Assembly (NCBI RefSeq): GCF_020520425.1 | Contig: NC_079487.1 | Coordinates: 128,486,385 to 128,550,384 of the forward strand | Length of the DNA stretch: 64,000 bases | Direction: 5' to 3' | Source: Spinacia oleracea | Lineage: Eukaryota > Streptophyta > Magnoliopsida > Caryophyllales > Amaranthaceae | In this document: positions 11,101 through 45,500 of the stretch, in pieces | How the letters are laid out: every line of letters begins with the position of its first letter | Position numbering within the stretch: position 1 is the first letter of the stretch | The notes under the pieces: model-generated | What the model saw: the letters and a program-made list of their open reading frames with translations, nothing else | What the model was told of the DNA's origin: nothing | Databases searched by the model: none | Made by a program: the position numbers and the translations under genes

Positions 11101-14100
11101 CGGAATGGTTTTGTACCCTCGATGCCTTCTCTACTTGAAAGCAGAAGAGCAGAACATGAAGTTGAAGATAATGGGCTTGCAAAGCGTCGCTCTTTCAAGA
11201 AATTGAGCACTAGTTTCTTACCCAAGAAAAGGAAAGCCTTGGGTAAAGTAAAGACCAGTTCGGACAGCAGTAACTTGTCTCGAGTTCTGCGGTCAAGCAA
11301 AAGAGTTCGGCAGGTTGGGACTTCTAGTTCATCACAGGCACCTCGGACAGTACTTTCGTGGCTGATGGACAATGGTGTGGTGTTAGGAAGGGAAAAAATT
11401 TATTACTACAGACAAGGAGATAATAAGCCTTCAGCTGAAGGGCGGATTACTCTAAATGGGATAAGCTGCAGTTGTTGCACAGAGGTTTTTAGTGTTAGTA
11501 GCTTTGAAGCACATGCTGAAAGAAACTCCAACCGACCAACTGGAAATATAATTTTTCACAGTGATAAGAAATCTTTGGTGGAACGTCAAGTGTTATTTAT
11601 GAATACAAAGTTGGAGAGCTTCTCTAAAGTACCACTGGAAAGGCCTAGAGGGAAACGGCATAAAAGCTGGAATGACCACATATGTTCAGTTTGTCATTAT
11701 GGAGGTGAATTAATTTTATGTGATCGGTGTCCATCATCATTCCATGCACAATGCCTTAATTTGCAGGTTGGCACCCCCCTAACACCAACCTCAATCCATT
11801 TACCTCATATAATACTTTGGATGTTTCATCATTTATCATTTTGGTTATAATTTTCATTTTTCTTTCCAGGACATTCCTAAAGGTGATTGGTTCTGTCCAT
11901 CATGCTGTTGTGGTATTTGTGGTGAAATATACTTTGATACGAATACAGAATGCTCTACTGACAAAAGCATGCTATCTTGTCACCAATGCGAGCGGCAATG
12001 TAAGTTTTGTTGTTGTCTTCTCTTTCCCACTCATCTTGTCTATTTCTATAGTTAAATGGAAACACTTTGGTTCTTAATTAATTAACTGCACTCCCTGCAG
12101 ATCATGCTTGCTGTATAAGAGAAAGAGATATGGTTAAAGTCGATGTTCATCTTACAGAAAATTGGTTTTGCTGTAAAATATGTGAAAAGGTACTTGCCAT
12201 TTTACATTTTAGTTCACATATACCTGTCAATACAAGGTTTTAAAGGCATAAACCTTTAAAATTATTTTCAGTTAAATTTCTCCATCCAAGCTTTCATGCT
12301 TTACTACTTTGCCGATGAATTCTGATTTAGCGGGAGTTTCATGATTCAGGAGATTACAAGTCCTGTAATTTGAAAAGAGATGTTTTACTTATTTATTTAT
12401 GTTCCGGTGCGATGAAAATGTAATTTGATTTAAGGACATCCAAAATGTTGAAGGCTACAACAGATCGGTATATGTTATACTATCCCCATCCCCCGCTCCC
12501 GACTGTGAGCAGAAATACCAATGGATTGACATTGGACTAATATCTAATACGAAGTAGTAAATATGGAGTTATTCATTGCTTAATTTGCTTGTTCTATCTC
12601 TGTTTGAAATGCTATGGATTTTGTTTTAAAAATATCCATAATCGTTGAGCATAAATATATATTACCTTTTAAATTTTTATTTAGTTATAATTTCCTTGTG
12701 TTATATATTTATTCAGATCTTCTATCAAAATTCTTTTACAATGTTTCTGGATAAGAGGATTTTAAGGACAGTTTAAGGGGTTGGAGGAGACTGTTGGATT
12801 TAAAAAACTTCTTTGTTTGGATATGGATCGGGGTAAGGGGGGAAGGGAAGGGGAAAAAATGATAGGATCCAATTTCCTTTCCCTTTCAATAAGCCGGTAA
12901 ACACATGCCCACTTTCTCTTCCCTCTCTTTCTTTCCCCTCCCTTTCCATCCATGTTTGATGTCAAAACGCTCTGTTAATCTTTGTAATAAGTCTTGTAAA
13001 TGTGTGCACAATCAGATTAAAATTTTCTTATTTTGTCCCTATGTTTTAATCCTGACCCCTTTGCTTAGACAGTCTTCTAATAAATAATTTTCTATAGCTA
13101 GTTTAAAATTCATTTTGTGGATCAAGTGAGTAAAGGTAACAATATAAGGGTGGGTTTGAAATAAAAGTGATCTTGGTTGTCTTTTCTGGTTCTGATTACA
13201 TGCTATCTTTTAGGTGTACTGGGGTCTCCAGCAGCTTCTCGACAATCCCATTCGTGTTGGTCATAATGATTTAACTTGGACATTGATCAAACCCATGGAC
13301 TACCTGGCTAATGACTCTGCTGATTACGATGCCGTTGCCACGGCACAGAATTACAGCAAGCTTAGTGTGGCTCTTGAAGTGATGCATGAGTGCTTTGAGC
13401 CTGTGAAAGAACCTAGAACCAAACGAGATCTTGTTGAAGATGTTATTTTCTGCAGAGGGTGAGATGCTTTAATCTATTTCTCTACTTAGAGTAGAATAAG
13501 TGAATCACTGAAAAAAGAACTCTTGTTTTATACTTTCTCATCTTTTAGTATGTATCCACTTGTAATGCCAGTGTTTAATTTTATGTCCAGGTCTCAACTG
13601 AATAGACTTAACTTCAGAGGATTCTACACAGTGCTTCTGGAAAGAAATGATGAGCTGATTACTGTGGCCATTTTGAGGTATGTATTGCTTTTATTGACTC
13701 CAAATCAATCATATTTTGTATCTTGAATTTTCAACACTTTCTTGAGCCTGAACTCAATTTTCTCTCGTGGAGGGTGTATGGTGACAAAGTGGCAGAAATT
13801 CCACTCATTGGTACCCGCTTTAAGCATCGCCGGCTTGGAATGTGTCGAATTGTTATGCAAGAGATTGAGAAGGTATCCTTGCCTCCTTGTATGTTGTTTT
13901 CTTTTAAAATGAGATACTTGGTATATCATGCATTTCCAAACTGTCACAAGTTATTCACCCATTTACTTTTTTTTTACTCAGAACTTGATCAAACTAGGAG
14001 TAACAAGGCTGGTTCTTCCTGCCGCAGCAAGTGTATTAAACACTTGGACTAGTGCGTTTGGTTTTACTCCAGTTTCCAATACCGAAAGACTTGAGTTTCT

Positions 14101-15284
14101 GAGTTACAGCTTCTTGGATTTTCAAGATACTGTTATGTGCCAAAAACGTTTGGGAAAGCTTCCTTTCCCTCTACCACACTTGTCAAGGGATACATCTGGT
14201 ATGCAATTAATTTCATTCTGATTGATAAAACAAGATTCGGATTAATCATTCATTCATTTGAAATGTATAATTATCTTTTGGCTTGCTACAGGTGTCCATC
14301 TTCAAGTTTATCGCAACATAGAAGGAAACAGTATCAGTGACGACCCTGAAGGGAACAGTCCCATATCTGAAGTTTCTCAAGAAGATCAAATTGAAAGAGA
14401 ATTAGTGGAGTATGCCCTTCCTTTCTTGCTTGATATAGACAAATTGTAGATCTCTGCATCTAAAACCTGGTTATAAAAATGAGTGTTGGATTTTTAAATT
14501 TTGATAACCTAGTCAGCTATACACGACCCTTTAATATGTGTAGAATTGTAATTTAAATATTACTTCCAGGGAAAACTCGGGCATACGTGGATAGTAAAAT
14601 CTCGGAAAAAGTTCACCTTCACCTTCCTGTCCCATCCAAAGAGAAACATCAGCAAAAATGAAAACGATCTTGCATTTACTCATCATGAATTATGAAGGCA
14701 TGTAGACTCCTTATGGAATGTTCTTCAAACAAAACTCAACATGAAGGATATAAACTAGCATCAGTACATAATCCTGTGAAGCAGCAAGATTTTTATATCT
14801 TTAAAACGAGGCAACATCTTGACTTTTATTTATTTATTTTCCAGATGGGAAGCATAATCATTATCCTAATTAGGTTATTGAGCCCCCAAAGTTTCTGTTT
14901 CTTTGGTTTCTGAAGTCTGATTATGCTGTTAATCATTGTTCTTTTTATATTGCTAGTGGCTCGTGTGAAAAATCAAATGGTGGTATCAATGATCAAGACA
15001 CCACCATTGCTATTATGGTATTAAGCTTCTTTTTCCCAGAGTAGTTAAACTTAAACCTTTGCGTATGTGAAATGTGATGTTTTGACAAAGTTTCGTGTGT
15101 ATAGGTGACTGATCCAACCAATCAAGAATATGAAGCATGCAACTCATTGTCGTTAAAGGAGCAGAAGATAGAACGCGATAAATGTGATGAAAATTTAAAG
15201 TTTTACACGAGAAAGAAGGCTGTGGAGTTGAGACCTCCTGTTCCTCAAGCGAACATTCCTAAAGTAGAAGTAAGTTGTAGATAG
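8194..15284 (+). CDS. Agenet-like/PHD/GNAT chromatin regulator, IDM1-like, 11 exons
   Basis: Nuclear histone reader/acetyltransferase of the plant PHD-GNAT family. The best known member, IDM1/ROS4, acetylates H3 to protect loci from DNA methylation; orthology here is inferred. Exons: 8194-8271, 9331-11766, 11870-11999, 12101-12189, 13214-13458, 13591-13677, 13773-13872, 13982-14198, 14292-14409, 14957-15017, 15105-15284 (1246 residues; Arabidopsis IDM1 is about 1190). Agenet-like segments lie at about residues 19-150 (DDLVEVRSVEDGF, YGLCVDCWVNEAWWEG). A TPL-binding/Jas-like block is at about 697-760 (VLSWLMDNGVVL). A PHD finger (ICSVCHYGGELILCDRCPSS) starts near 811, followed by a second Cys/His cluster and a GNAT fold with KHRRLGMCRIVM acetyl-CoA motif. 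The last exon could instead splice at 15270 (GTAAGT) to a short exon at 15692-15712. Retaining intron 9 would stop translation at 14449. Confidence 0.85.
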
Positions 15285-16853
15285 TTATAGTTATGGCTTC
15301 TGGAAGAGTAGAGACTGTTATTCCTCGTATGCTTGTGTCTTATACAGGATTCGATAAAATTTTATCAAGCGTAATCTGTTAAGAGTCGGTATTGTAACGC
15401 CAGGATTTCTGTGCAGAAATCCAATTTTGTAACTTCCCTATGCATTAGGATAGTTTTAAGGTGAAGCTGAAACAGAATTTTAGGTTTCTGTTACTGGTGC
15501 ACCCCTTTTTTTTTAGTTTCTGTATAGTTTCTGACATAAACCCATGAGAGCTTATTTTGGGTTAATCTTCTGTCTGTAAATGCTCTCAAGTGGAAATGAA
15601 TGTTATCTATAATATTTACTGGTAATTTTTCACCACATTTTGTTAGCCGTCCCGGACGCCCCCTCCTCCTCCCCTCTCTTTCTTGAGCAGGTACCATGTT
15701 TGAGGAAATGATTGCAGCATTTGCAAGTAATCACAAACAAAGCAAAAACAAGATGAACTAATTCAAAGTGACTAGAGAGATGAAAGTATGAACAACTGAA
15801 CAAGTAAGAAATTCTACAATTATGGCTCTTTGATATACAAAGGGGTAAAAAACCAATGATGCCCTATGCATGAAGGTGAAGGAAAGCAAAGAACATTTGT
15901 AATTAAATCTTTTATGTCACAAAAGTAATCCATTGCTTTCTACAAGAACCATGCAGTTGTTCCTCTCTTCACATTTTGTGCTGATGTTAAGATTCTTATC
16001 ATAAGCACATAGAAGTACTTTTCCCATGTATAAAAACCGGAATAATATTATACTCCCTGCTGTGAGCTGTCTGCCTGTCTTTGAGCAATTCATATTTTCC
16101 TTTTTTTATCCTTTCGTTTTAAAATTGCAACAATTGTCTAAAAAGAATGTTCGAAAACAATTGCAATATTTGACATCAAATTGTAATAAACTAACTTTAT
16201 AGTAGCGCAAAAGGCCTCAAGGCTCTCAATCAGGGTGCGCTCTCCTTAACTTATATTGTAGCCCCGTCTTGCAATTTATCCCTCTTCTCCTCGTGTGAGA
16301 GGGTGTTAACGGGCCGAGTTGAGATCCTATTAAATATTAATTAATAAACATGTTTAACAAACTTTCCAGGTTTTATATGTTAAAAACAAAATTTCTACAG
16401 TATTTATGTACAAAAACTATTTTATACGGAGTAAAAAATATCAGTACTATAAAACTCGCGTTCATCCATGACTTTTCGAGCCGAGCTTTTTGATAGTTTA
16501 GGCTTGGCTTTGTAAGATCTCGAGTAGAATCCGAACTCGAGTCAAGTCTGCTCGAGTTGTAGACTTAAATCAAGCTTTATCCGACCCTAACTCGAATAGT
16601 TCACGAGCAAGATCGGCTCGATCACACTCATACTCACGTGTGCCTTTTACATTGTGACATGCACAAACATATTCTTTCCTTTCATAACAGTATAACACTC
16701 ACTTAACACCAAATTCTCTCCCATATTTATTTTCCAAAGTATCTTTTTCTTTCTTTCTCTCTCTCTCACTTTTTTCCCCCTTCCAAAAACCTGTTTTCCA
16801 ACTCTAAAAAAAGCCCTCCACAAATCCCATCAAACAAGAAAAAGCCTCTTAAA
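15285..16853. other. 3' flank of PHD/GNAT gene and TBL promoter region
   Basis: Holds the probable 3' UTR of the PHD/GNAT gene, including a possible alternative last exon at 15692-15712. It also holds a 'gagccgagct...gctcgag' word repeat near 16478-16625 that looks like another degenerate non-autonomous element. A pyrimidine-rich leader (CTTTCTTTCTCTCTCTCTC, about 16747-16775) sits just before the TBL start codon. No gene recognised. Confidence 0.5.
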
Positions 16854-39002
<22,149 letters not shown>

Positions 39003-39535
39003 TCAAACCCCAGAAACCGGGAATGAAATTTATTGTCTAATTGTAATTTGTACAGTAGCAATACAACAAACTATCTTTGACTATACAAGAAATGTAGTAT
39101 TAGAATTAACTCTAGCAAAGGCACAGCAGAAAGGCCACATATATTGATCAAACTCGACTTTACAAACTGTTAGAGCATATATAAATTACATTCTCAGACA
39201 ACAAGAAAAATTCCTCTATGGGTGAAAGAATATTGCATGTTACAAGTAGCTACTGAGTAGTATATGCCTCGTTTAATACATTCGAAATCATGTAAGTTGA
39301 ACCTTGTTGGAGTGTGTATGACAGTTGAAACCTTCCAAAATTTGACATGTTCAAAACTAGGAAGAGAGAACCAAGTAGAAAGGAGCAGTTACTCGAGTCT
39401 GGTAGGCGTAGACTCTTTTAGAAAACTGAAAAACCCGCTTTTGGAAAAACGAAAGCCTGTTTTTGAGCTCCAACCCCCTTTGGTCCAGTCTTGATGATAT
39501 ACAAAAAAAAACTCACTTTTTTTCCTACAGCATAT
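39003..39535. other. Convergent 3' intergenic space, TBL / KUP
   Basis: The 533 bp between the stop codons of TBL (+) and the potassium transporter (-) must hold both 3' UTRs. No transposon or gene was recognised. Confidence 0.6.
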
Positions 39536-42500
39536 TCAAACCATGTATGTCATGCCTACCTGCATCAAATGTGAATGAGGCACACTCAAGTTTGCAGTTC
39601 CTCTGCGGCTGTTTTTCCGTAAGAAGGCGTAGAAATAATTTACGACAAGCTTTTTGAGGAACCAAGACTCTTTTCTTGCCCTAATATCACCGTGACCTAA
39701 AAGATAAACAACCCCGGATTCCTTAGCCTGTCGAATGAAGGACAGCTCCCTCTCAAGACTTTGGTCCGGGTCAAATGTATCTGATGCAGTGTCTGACCTT
39801 ACCTCTCTTGAAGTACTTGGCTCTGAAATGCGCATATGTGTGTCGTTGAAATCTGCTAGAAGAGGAACACCAAGTGAAAAGGCACTTCCATTTGGGGCAA
39901 TAAGGAAATTTGAAAAAGATTCATCATCTGTATCTGTATGCTCATCCCCATCACCATCACTTTCTAGTGACCGTTCTTGTGCTTCTCTGCGAATAAATTT
40001 CTCAAGACTCTCAATAAGTAACTGCTCGAATATCTGATGAGTCTCTTTGCGAACATCTTTATACCCATACCTGTCCATTATCAAACCAGTTTGACTCAAA
40101 ACACTACATTTCCTTATTAAAATTTTACCATTTCTATCTCCCCGGAATCTGCACGTCATACTTTGATAAATGAAACAAGCACTGTTTTCAACAAAAGAGG
40201 CATCTTACCGGGCAATGCAACGAAACATGTGATAGCCCTTAGAGCACACACGTCGGAAGAGGAATCTTTCATTTTGTGGGACCATCGGGACCGGAACATA
40301 CTTGATGCAGACAAAAATAATCATGGAGTGAATAGCAGGAAGGGTGGTTATAAAATGACCAAATATGGCTGGTATTCCCCTTACTAGCTCATTGTAAACC
40401 AAACCTATACCTGGAGCCCTAATAGTCCCAAGATTTGGCCCCAACTGCCGGAGAAGTTCCATTGACATCTTTTGCTTGACTTCAGTCTCGTATTTCAGTT
40501 TACTCCCGTAGTTCCATATCAACATTATAAGAAACATAACTACAGCAAATAGCAGTATAATCCAACTTCCATCACCCACAAAACATAAAAGTGAGGAGAA
40601 GAAAGTTAATTCTATCCCCATGAAGAGAACAAGAAAGCCCACAACAGTGATGATATTTATCTGCCATATAAGAAGCATAACAAGGGTTACCAATATTGTT
40701 GTCATCATCATTACTCCCAGCTCAGCAATGCCTGCCAAACAAAAACACTATTAGAGTAGAATTTGTAAATTAAGTTCGAAAAGTAGTGACAACATAACAC
40801 AGGCAGGACAGCGTCAACTTGAACACTCAGATTGAAATCACAGAAAGATATGGTTCATCCTCATCATTTGTTAAAACCAAGATGAAAAGGAAATTCCTAA
40901 GGGATTGAAGTGAACGTAAGAAATAACAGAATAAACGACCATCAAAGTTCTAGTTTATGACAGTAAACCATAACTCTGCTCCATCGACAAGAAATTATAG
41001 AGATGCCACATGTCACACTACTTGTAACATATTCTGCTGAATTTATTTTCAGGGGAATGGAATTTCAGAAGTCACCTGTTTCCAACAACCAAGTTAAAAT
41101 AAAGCAAGTGAAAGCTTCGCTACAAATCTACAACAACTATTTGTTGCACAATAATGATCATTATTAATCCGGAATCATTGGCAAAGCAAACGATACAACA
41201 AAATTTAAATCGGTAGTCCATTCTGAAGGATAGGAAACCACACTCTTCAACTCACTGTGTAATGAACTAAACTTAATGAGACCTAAAAGAACAGCCACAA
41301 CAGCAGACAGCAGACTGCAACCCAAAGCAGACAACAACACCAACAACACCACCAACAAGTGAAGCTGTTGCCACTTCTTGACAAATAAAAGCAGCAGCAG
41401 CAATTAATGTTGTACTTGCAAGAAGGAGAGAGCACAATAGTATAAGTAAAGTAGGAGAGGAAAGAGAAAGGGTGTGGAAAAATTAGTAAAGCTTAGGCTT
41501 TGGAGAGTGGTGACCTCAAGTCACTAACCCTTGGAGATTGGTGGCCTCAAGTCACTACTTTGGTATCTCAGTTTGGTGTTCTTCATCTTTCAATCAAATT
41601 AAACATATTTCTGTCATTATTTTTCTGCCCAAAATATTCAGTTCTTTACACACTGTTCTCCCATGTCCTATCCTCACTCAAATCTAGAAAGCTTATTCCT
41701 CAGTATACTTTGGACTGCGGGCGACTAAAAAACTTAGTATTAGGTCAAGAACTAAGATCAGGACTTTCTTTTAGCTGTTTATTTTGGATTTGGCAAGAGA
41801 GCTTTAGGGATGTTTCAAAGAACGTTAATCGGGCCAGAGCTAGAGAACTAAAGGTTTTAGGGCTTTCTTCCTTTACAGGAGATCCCCTTTCTACTTCCTC
41901 CATCCCTACAAGATCGCCCCAAATCACATTTTTCACTTTATTAAGAAATAAGGCAAAGGAAAAACAAGTGGGTTGGTAGTTTTGTCTTTTTGCTAATTTA
42001 AATACTTCGTAATAGAATGTGAGAGGTGACATGTGAGGACCACATACTATAAATGATATGAGGCAAACTCAAAGGGACGAACCGAAAAGGAAAATGGGGC
42101 AATCTTTTAGGGACGGAGGGAGTAGTCGTTATCATTTTGATGGTAAAAGAAAATTGTGAACATAGAAGCAAAGGTAATTGCTAGCCGTAGAGGTAGAGCT
42201 AGAAGCAAACACCTATCTCCTCTTAGCCTACCAGCATAATCTCCCAAAACATCTCTGCTCCACATAATCTTGGCCTGGAGGGATGTTCATACTCCAGATA
42301 TTTTTCCTCTTCATAACAACCAAAAGAGCTTTGCTGTTGCAGCTTTGTTCCAAGTGCTTAACTCCTTCAAATTGAGCCCACCAGCTGTTTTTGGCTTGCA
42401 CATTTGATCCCAGGATATAGGACCTTTTTTAGAAGGGTTATCAGACCCTTTCCAAAGGAACAACCTACAGCATCTTTGAATCTCTCTTAAGACTTTCTTA

Positions 42501-45500
42501 GGCAAAAGGAAAAGCTGGCTCCAGTAGGCTATTAGATGTAAAAAGGAAAATATAGTTTCAGGCCTTTCGGCAATACACCATCAAAGCAAGGAGTGCAAGA
42601 TAGAAGTATATGAATTTTGCATTTCTCCTCTCCATAATCAATAGCATAGCACTGTGCAGAATTTTCCGAACCAGCTTTTACCATTCGATTCAAGCAATGA
42701 TGGAAAAGACTGGCTTCATCCCAGACCAAATCGTATATGGAACAACTAATCTTCATGAGAACCACGAACTAACAAGCTTACTCTTGTTGCAGTGTCTACT
42801 CAAGCAAAATAAGCTAGAAAATAAAGCATCAAACCATAAATCTACCAAAGAAATGCCTCACTCACCAAATTACCAAGACCTAGACCCCTCAGTGGCCCAC
42901 CCATCAGTAGGCAGTGGCATATCTTCGTTGTATAATTGTGTAAATCTCATACTATATTGCTTAATTCGTCTATTGCCCCCCCCCCCCCAGTATTAAACGG
43001 TTGAAGATCAGCCACTGTCAGTAGGTGGACTCCCAATATTCATGATCCACCCACTGCATCACCTTCTGAATACCAGGATAACTCACATGACCGCTTACCA
43101 ACATTAGTTACCACAACACTTTTTTCAGTTGAAGAATCATTAGGCATATAACAGACTTAATATTAAGACACCTCACTCAGTCACTCTCAGTTCAGCTCTT
43201 TGTAAGCGTACCTCCATGGCTCTACTGTTCTACAATGGATATATTCAGAATACTTAAATATTCGAATATCCAAACTATTTTGGGCATCACTTGCATTTCA
43301 TTTTTCATATGTTTCGCCTTACTTGATCCCAGATAATTTAATTTGGGTACTTAATCAATATGTAGACCATGTAACCAGCAAAAACATCTTCATTTCTACA
43401 TTTCTTTATAGTGACAGAGAAATTAAGTATTGCACGTCCTAATGCTTGTAGATGTTTTGTCACTCTTTCAGCTCAAAGATTCACTAACAAAAACAGGAAA
43501 GCAATTTGAGAGACCAGCACCAGAGAATAAGAAATTACCATAAGAATTCCCAATCTCTGTAATACTTGGAACAGAGCATACCAACACCACACATGCCGCA
43601 AGCAAAAACCAGTTCAGAACAGGAATATAGATCTGGCCCATGAATTTTCGAGAGGTATGGATGATTTTAAGTCGGGGAAAACAGCCAAGTGCGGTTGATT
43701 GCTTTATACACGAAAAAGTAGCAGTAGTCATTGCTCGACTAGCAATCAGTGCAGCAATATTAGCAATGATGAAAACTGGCCAGAAAACCCCACCTGGAGA
43801 AAGAAAATGAACATTTTTTTGTTAGTGTTTAAGTTTTCCTGGAACTGAAGTGCTGTATTTTTGTTCTATCAGATTAGGGCCTAATCCTTCATCTGACCCC
43901 GAGTAGAGTAAAAGGAGAACCTATGTTCCTCCAACTAGCCCATGCTAGAAAATAAATAGGCTGTAAGCTACCTAGTGTCCTAGTGAAGGAATATCGAGTT
44001 GCTAAATAGTTACAAAGAAGTAAGAAAGGAAAGCACAACCAAGGGACAAAGGACGGTTCGAAACACACACACACACACACATAAAAAGCACAATAAGCTG
44101 AGAGGGGTGTAAGGCCAACAACAGCTTATCTGTCCATAATCTATATAGCTCATCACTATTGAAAATTTACCATTAAGCTGTTTAGCTATCAAAGACCATA
44201 ATGTTTGAATCATTCACATTGAAGCTGATTGAGCAGGTCCAGGGCTCCAGACAAACCTAACTTTATAACAAACAGAATACCCATCCTCCCTGAAGATAAG
44301 ACTGAAAGGAAAAGAGCCCTAGTGGAATCTATTTTACCAATGCTTAATCAAAGGTAAGAAAAGGAAATGCCAGAACATGCACATGACCAAAGTATTATAG
44401 CACTAGAATTTAGAAAAGATAAGAAAAAGCTCCTTTCACATCTCTCAAACTTCCATTCTAGTACAGAAAGTGTTGAAGTATGACTGAAAAAGAAGCCAGA
44501 GGTGAAATGGCTAATGATACGATGACTAGATTATGACATTATGCCAACACGTATGATGATGAACAGTAGGTTTATGGGGAACTCAGAAATCTCTGATAAA
44601 AGCAGAGGATAAAACTCACTGGGTACTGAGGAGTAAAATGCTCGGGCGGAGTCCCCTTGATTCTGCATGAGGTAAGCTGCCTGGCCAAAATAACCCAAAA
44701 GGAGGCAAGGAAAGACAAGAAGCACAAAAGTGAACTGCAAACAACCAACATAAGATCAGTGACATATTACATGATTCTGTCTTAAGTTTTCTTAAATCTA
44801 ATAGAACAAAAAGAGGTTATAGCCCTATCCACTTTACCTGAACTGATCTCACTGAAAAGTAGCAAAGGTCAGCAAACATAGCTTCAGAACCTGGACAACA
44901 ATAGTAAATAATAAATAAAAGAAAAATAAGCAAATAAAATGATTTTGAACAAATAATCAATGCCACTGCAAATTTAGCTACTTCTTATAAGGTTCCTAGC
45001 AAAAAAAAAAGCACCTGATAGTCTGCTACCACTATCGGCATCTTATATGACATACCGAAACTAGACTGTCAACCCAGTGGCTCCCACAGGGCTACTACTT
45101 ACGGTGACACCTAGATTGAAGATCAACAGCGTTAATCTTGGTCTGTAGCAGGGAAACGGGAATGGGAAACGGAAATTCTCAGAAACTGGGAAAAGCATAC
45201 CGCCATTAGAGCATGAATAAGGGGAGTCTCTTAGATGACTCTTAAGGAGAGACAAAAAATAAGAGCTAGCTCTTAGGTGTGTAATGAGAGTCTCTAATTT
45301 GGAGATTGTAAGAGAAATTTCTGAAATAAGAGCTAGCTCTTATAAATAAGAGCTAGTGCCACATCATTGCTTTTGTATAAAATTAAAATAAAAAAAGAGG
45401 GTAAGAGAGTATAAGAGCTAGTGTTAAGAGTTGGTCCATTTCCACAATTTTTGGGAGGGGCTCTTATTTAGAGTTGAAGCTTATGTGGACATAGGAGAGA

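Noticed and set aside
42610-42996. 128-residue plus-strand frame near the LINE piece ([13 protein letters not shown])
   Set aside because: It briefly resembles PPR or reverse-transcriptase phrases but lacks any extended motif and ends in a poly-C run. Left unassigned.
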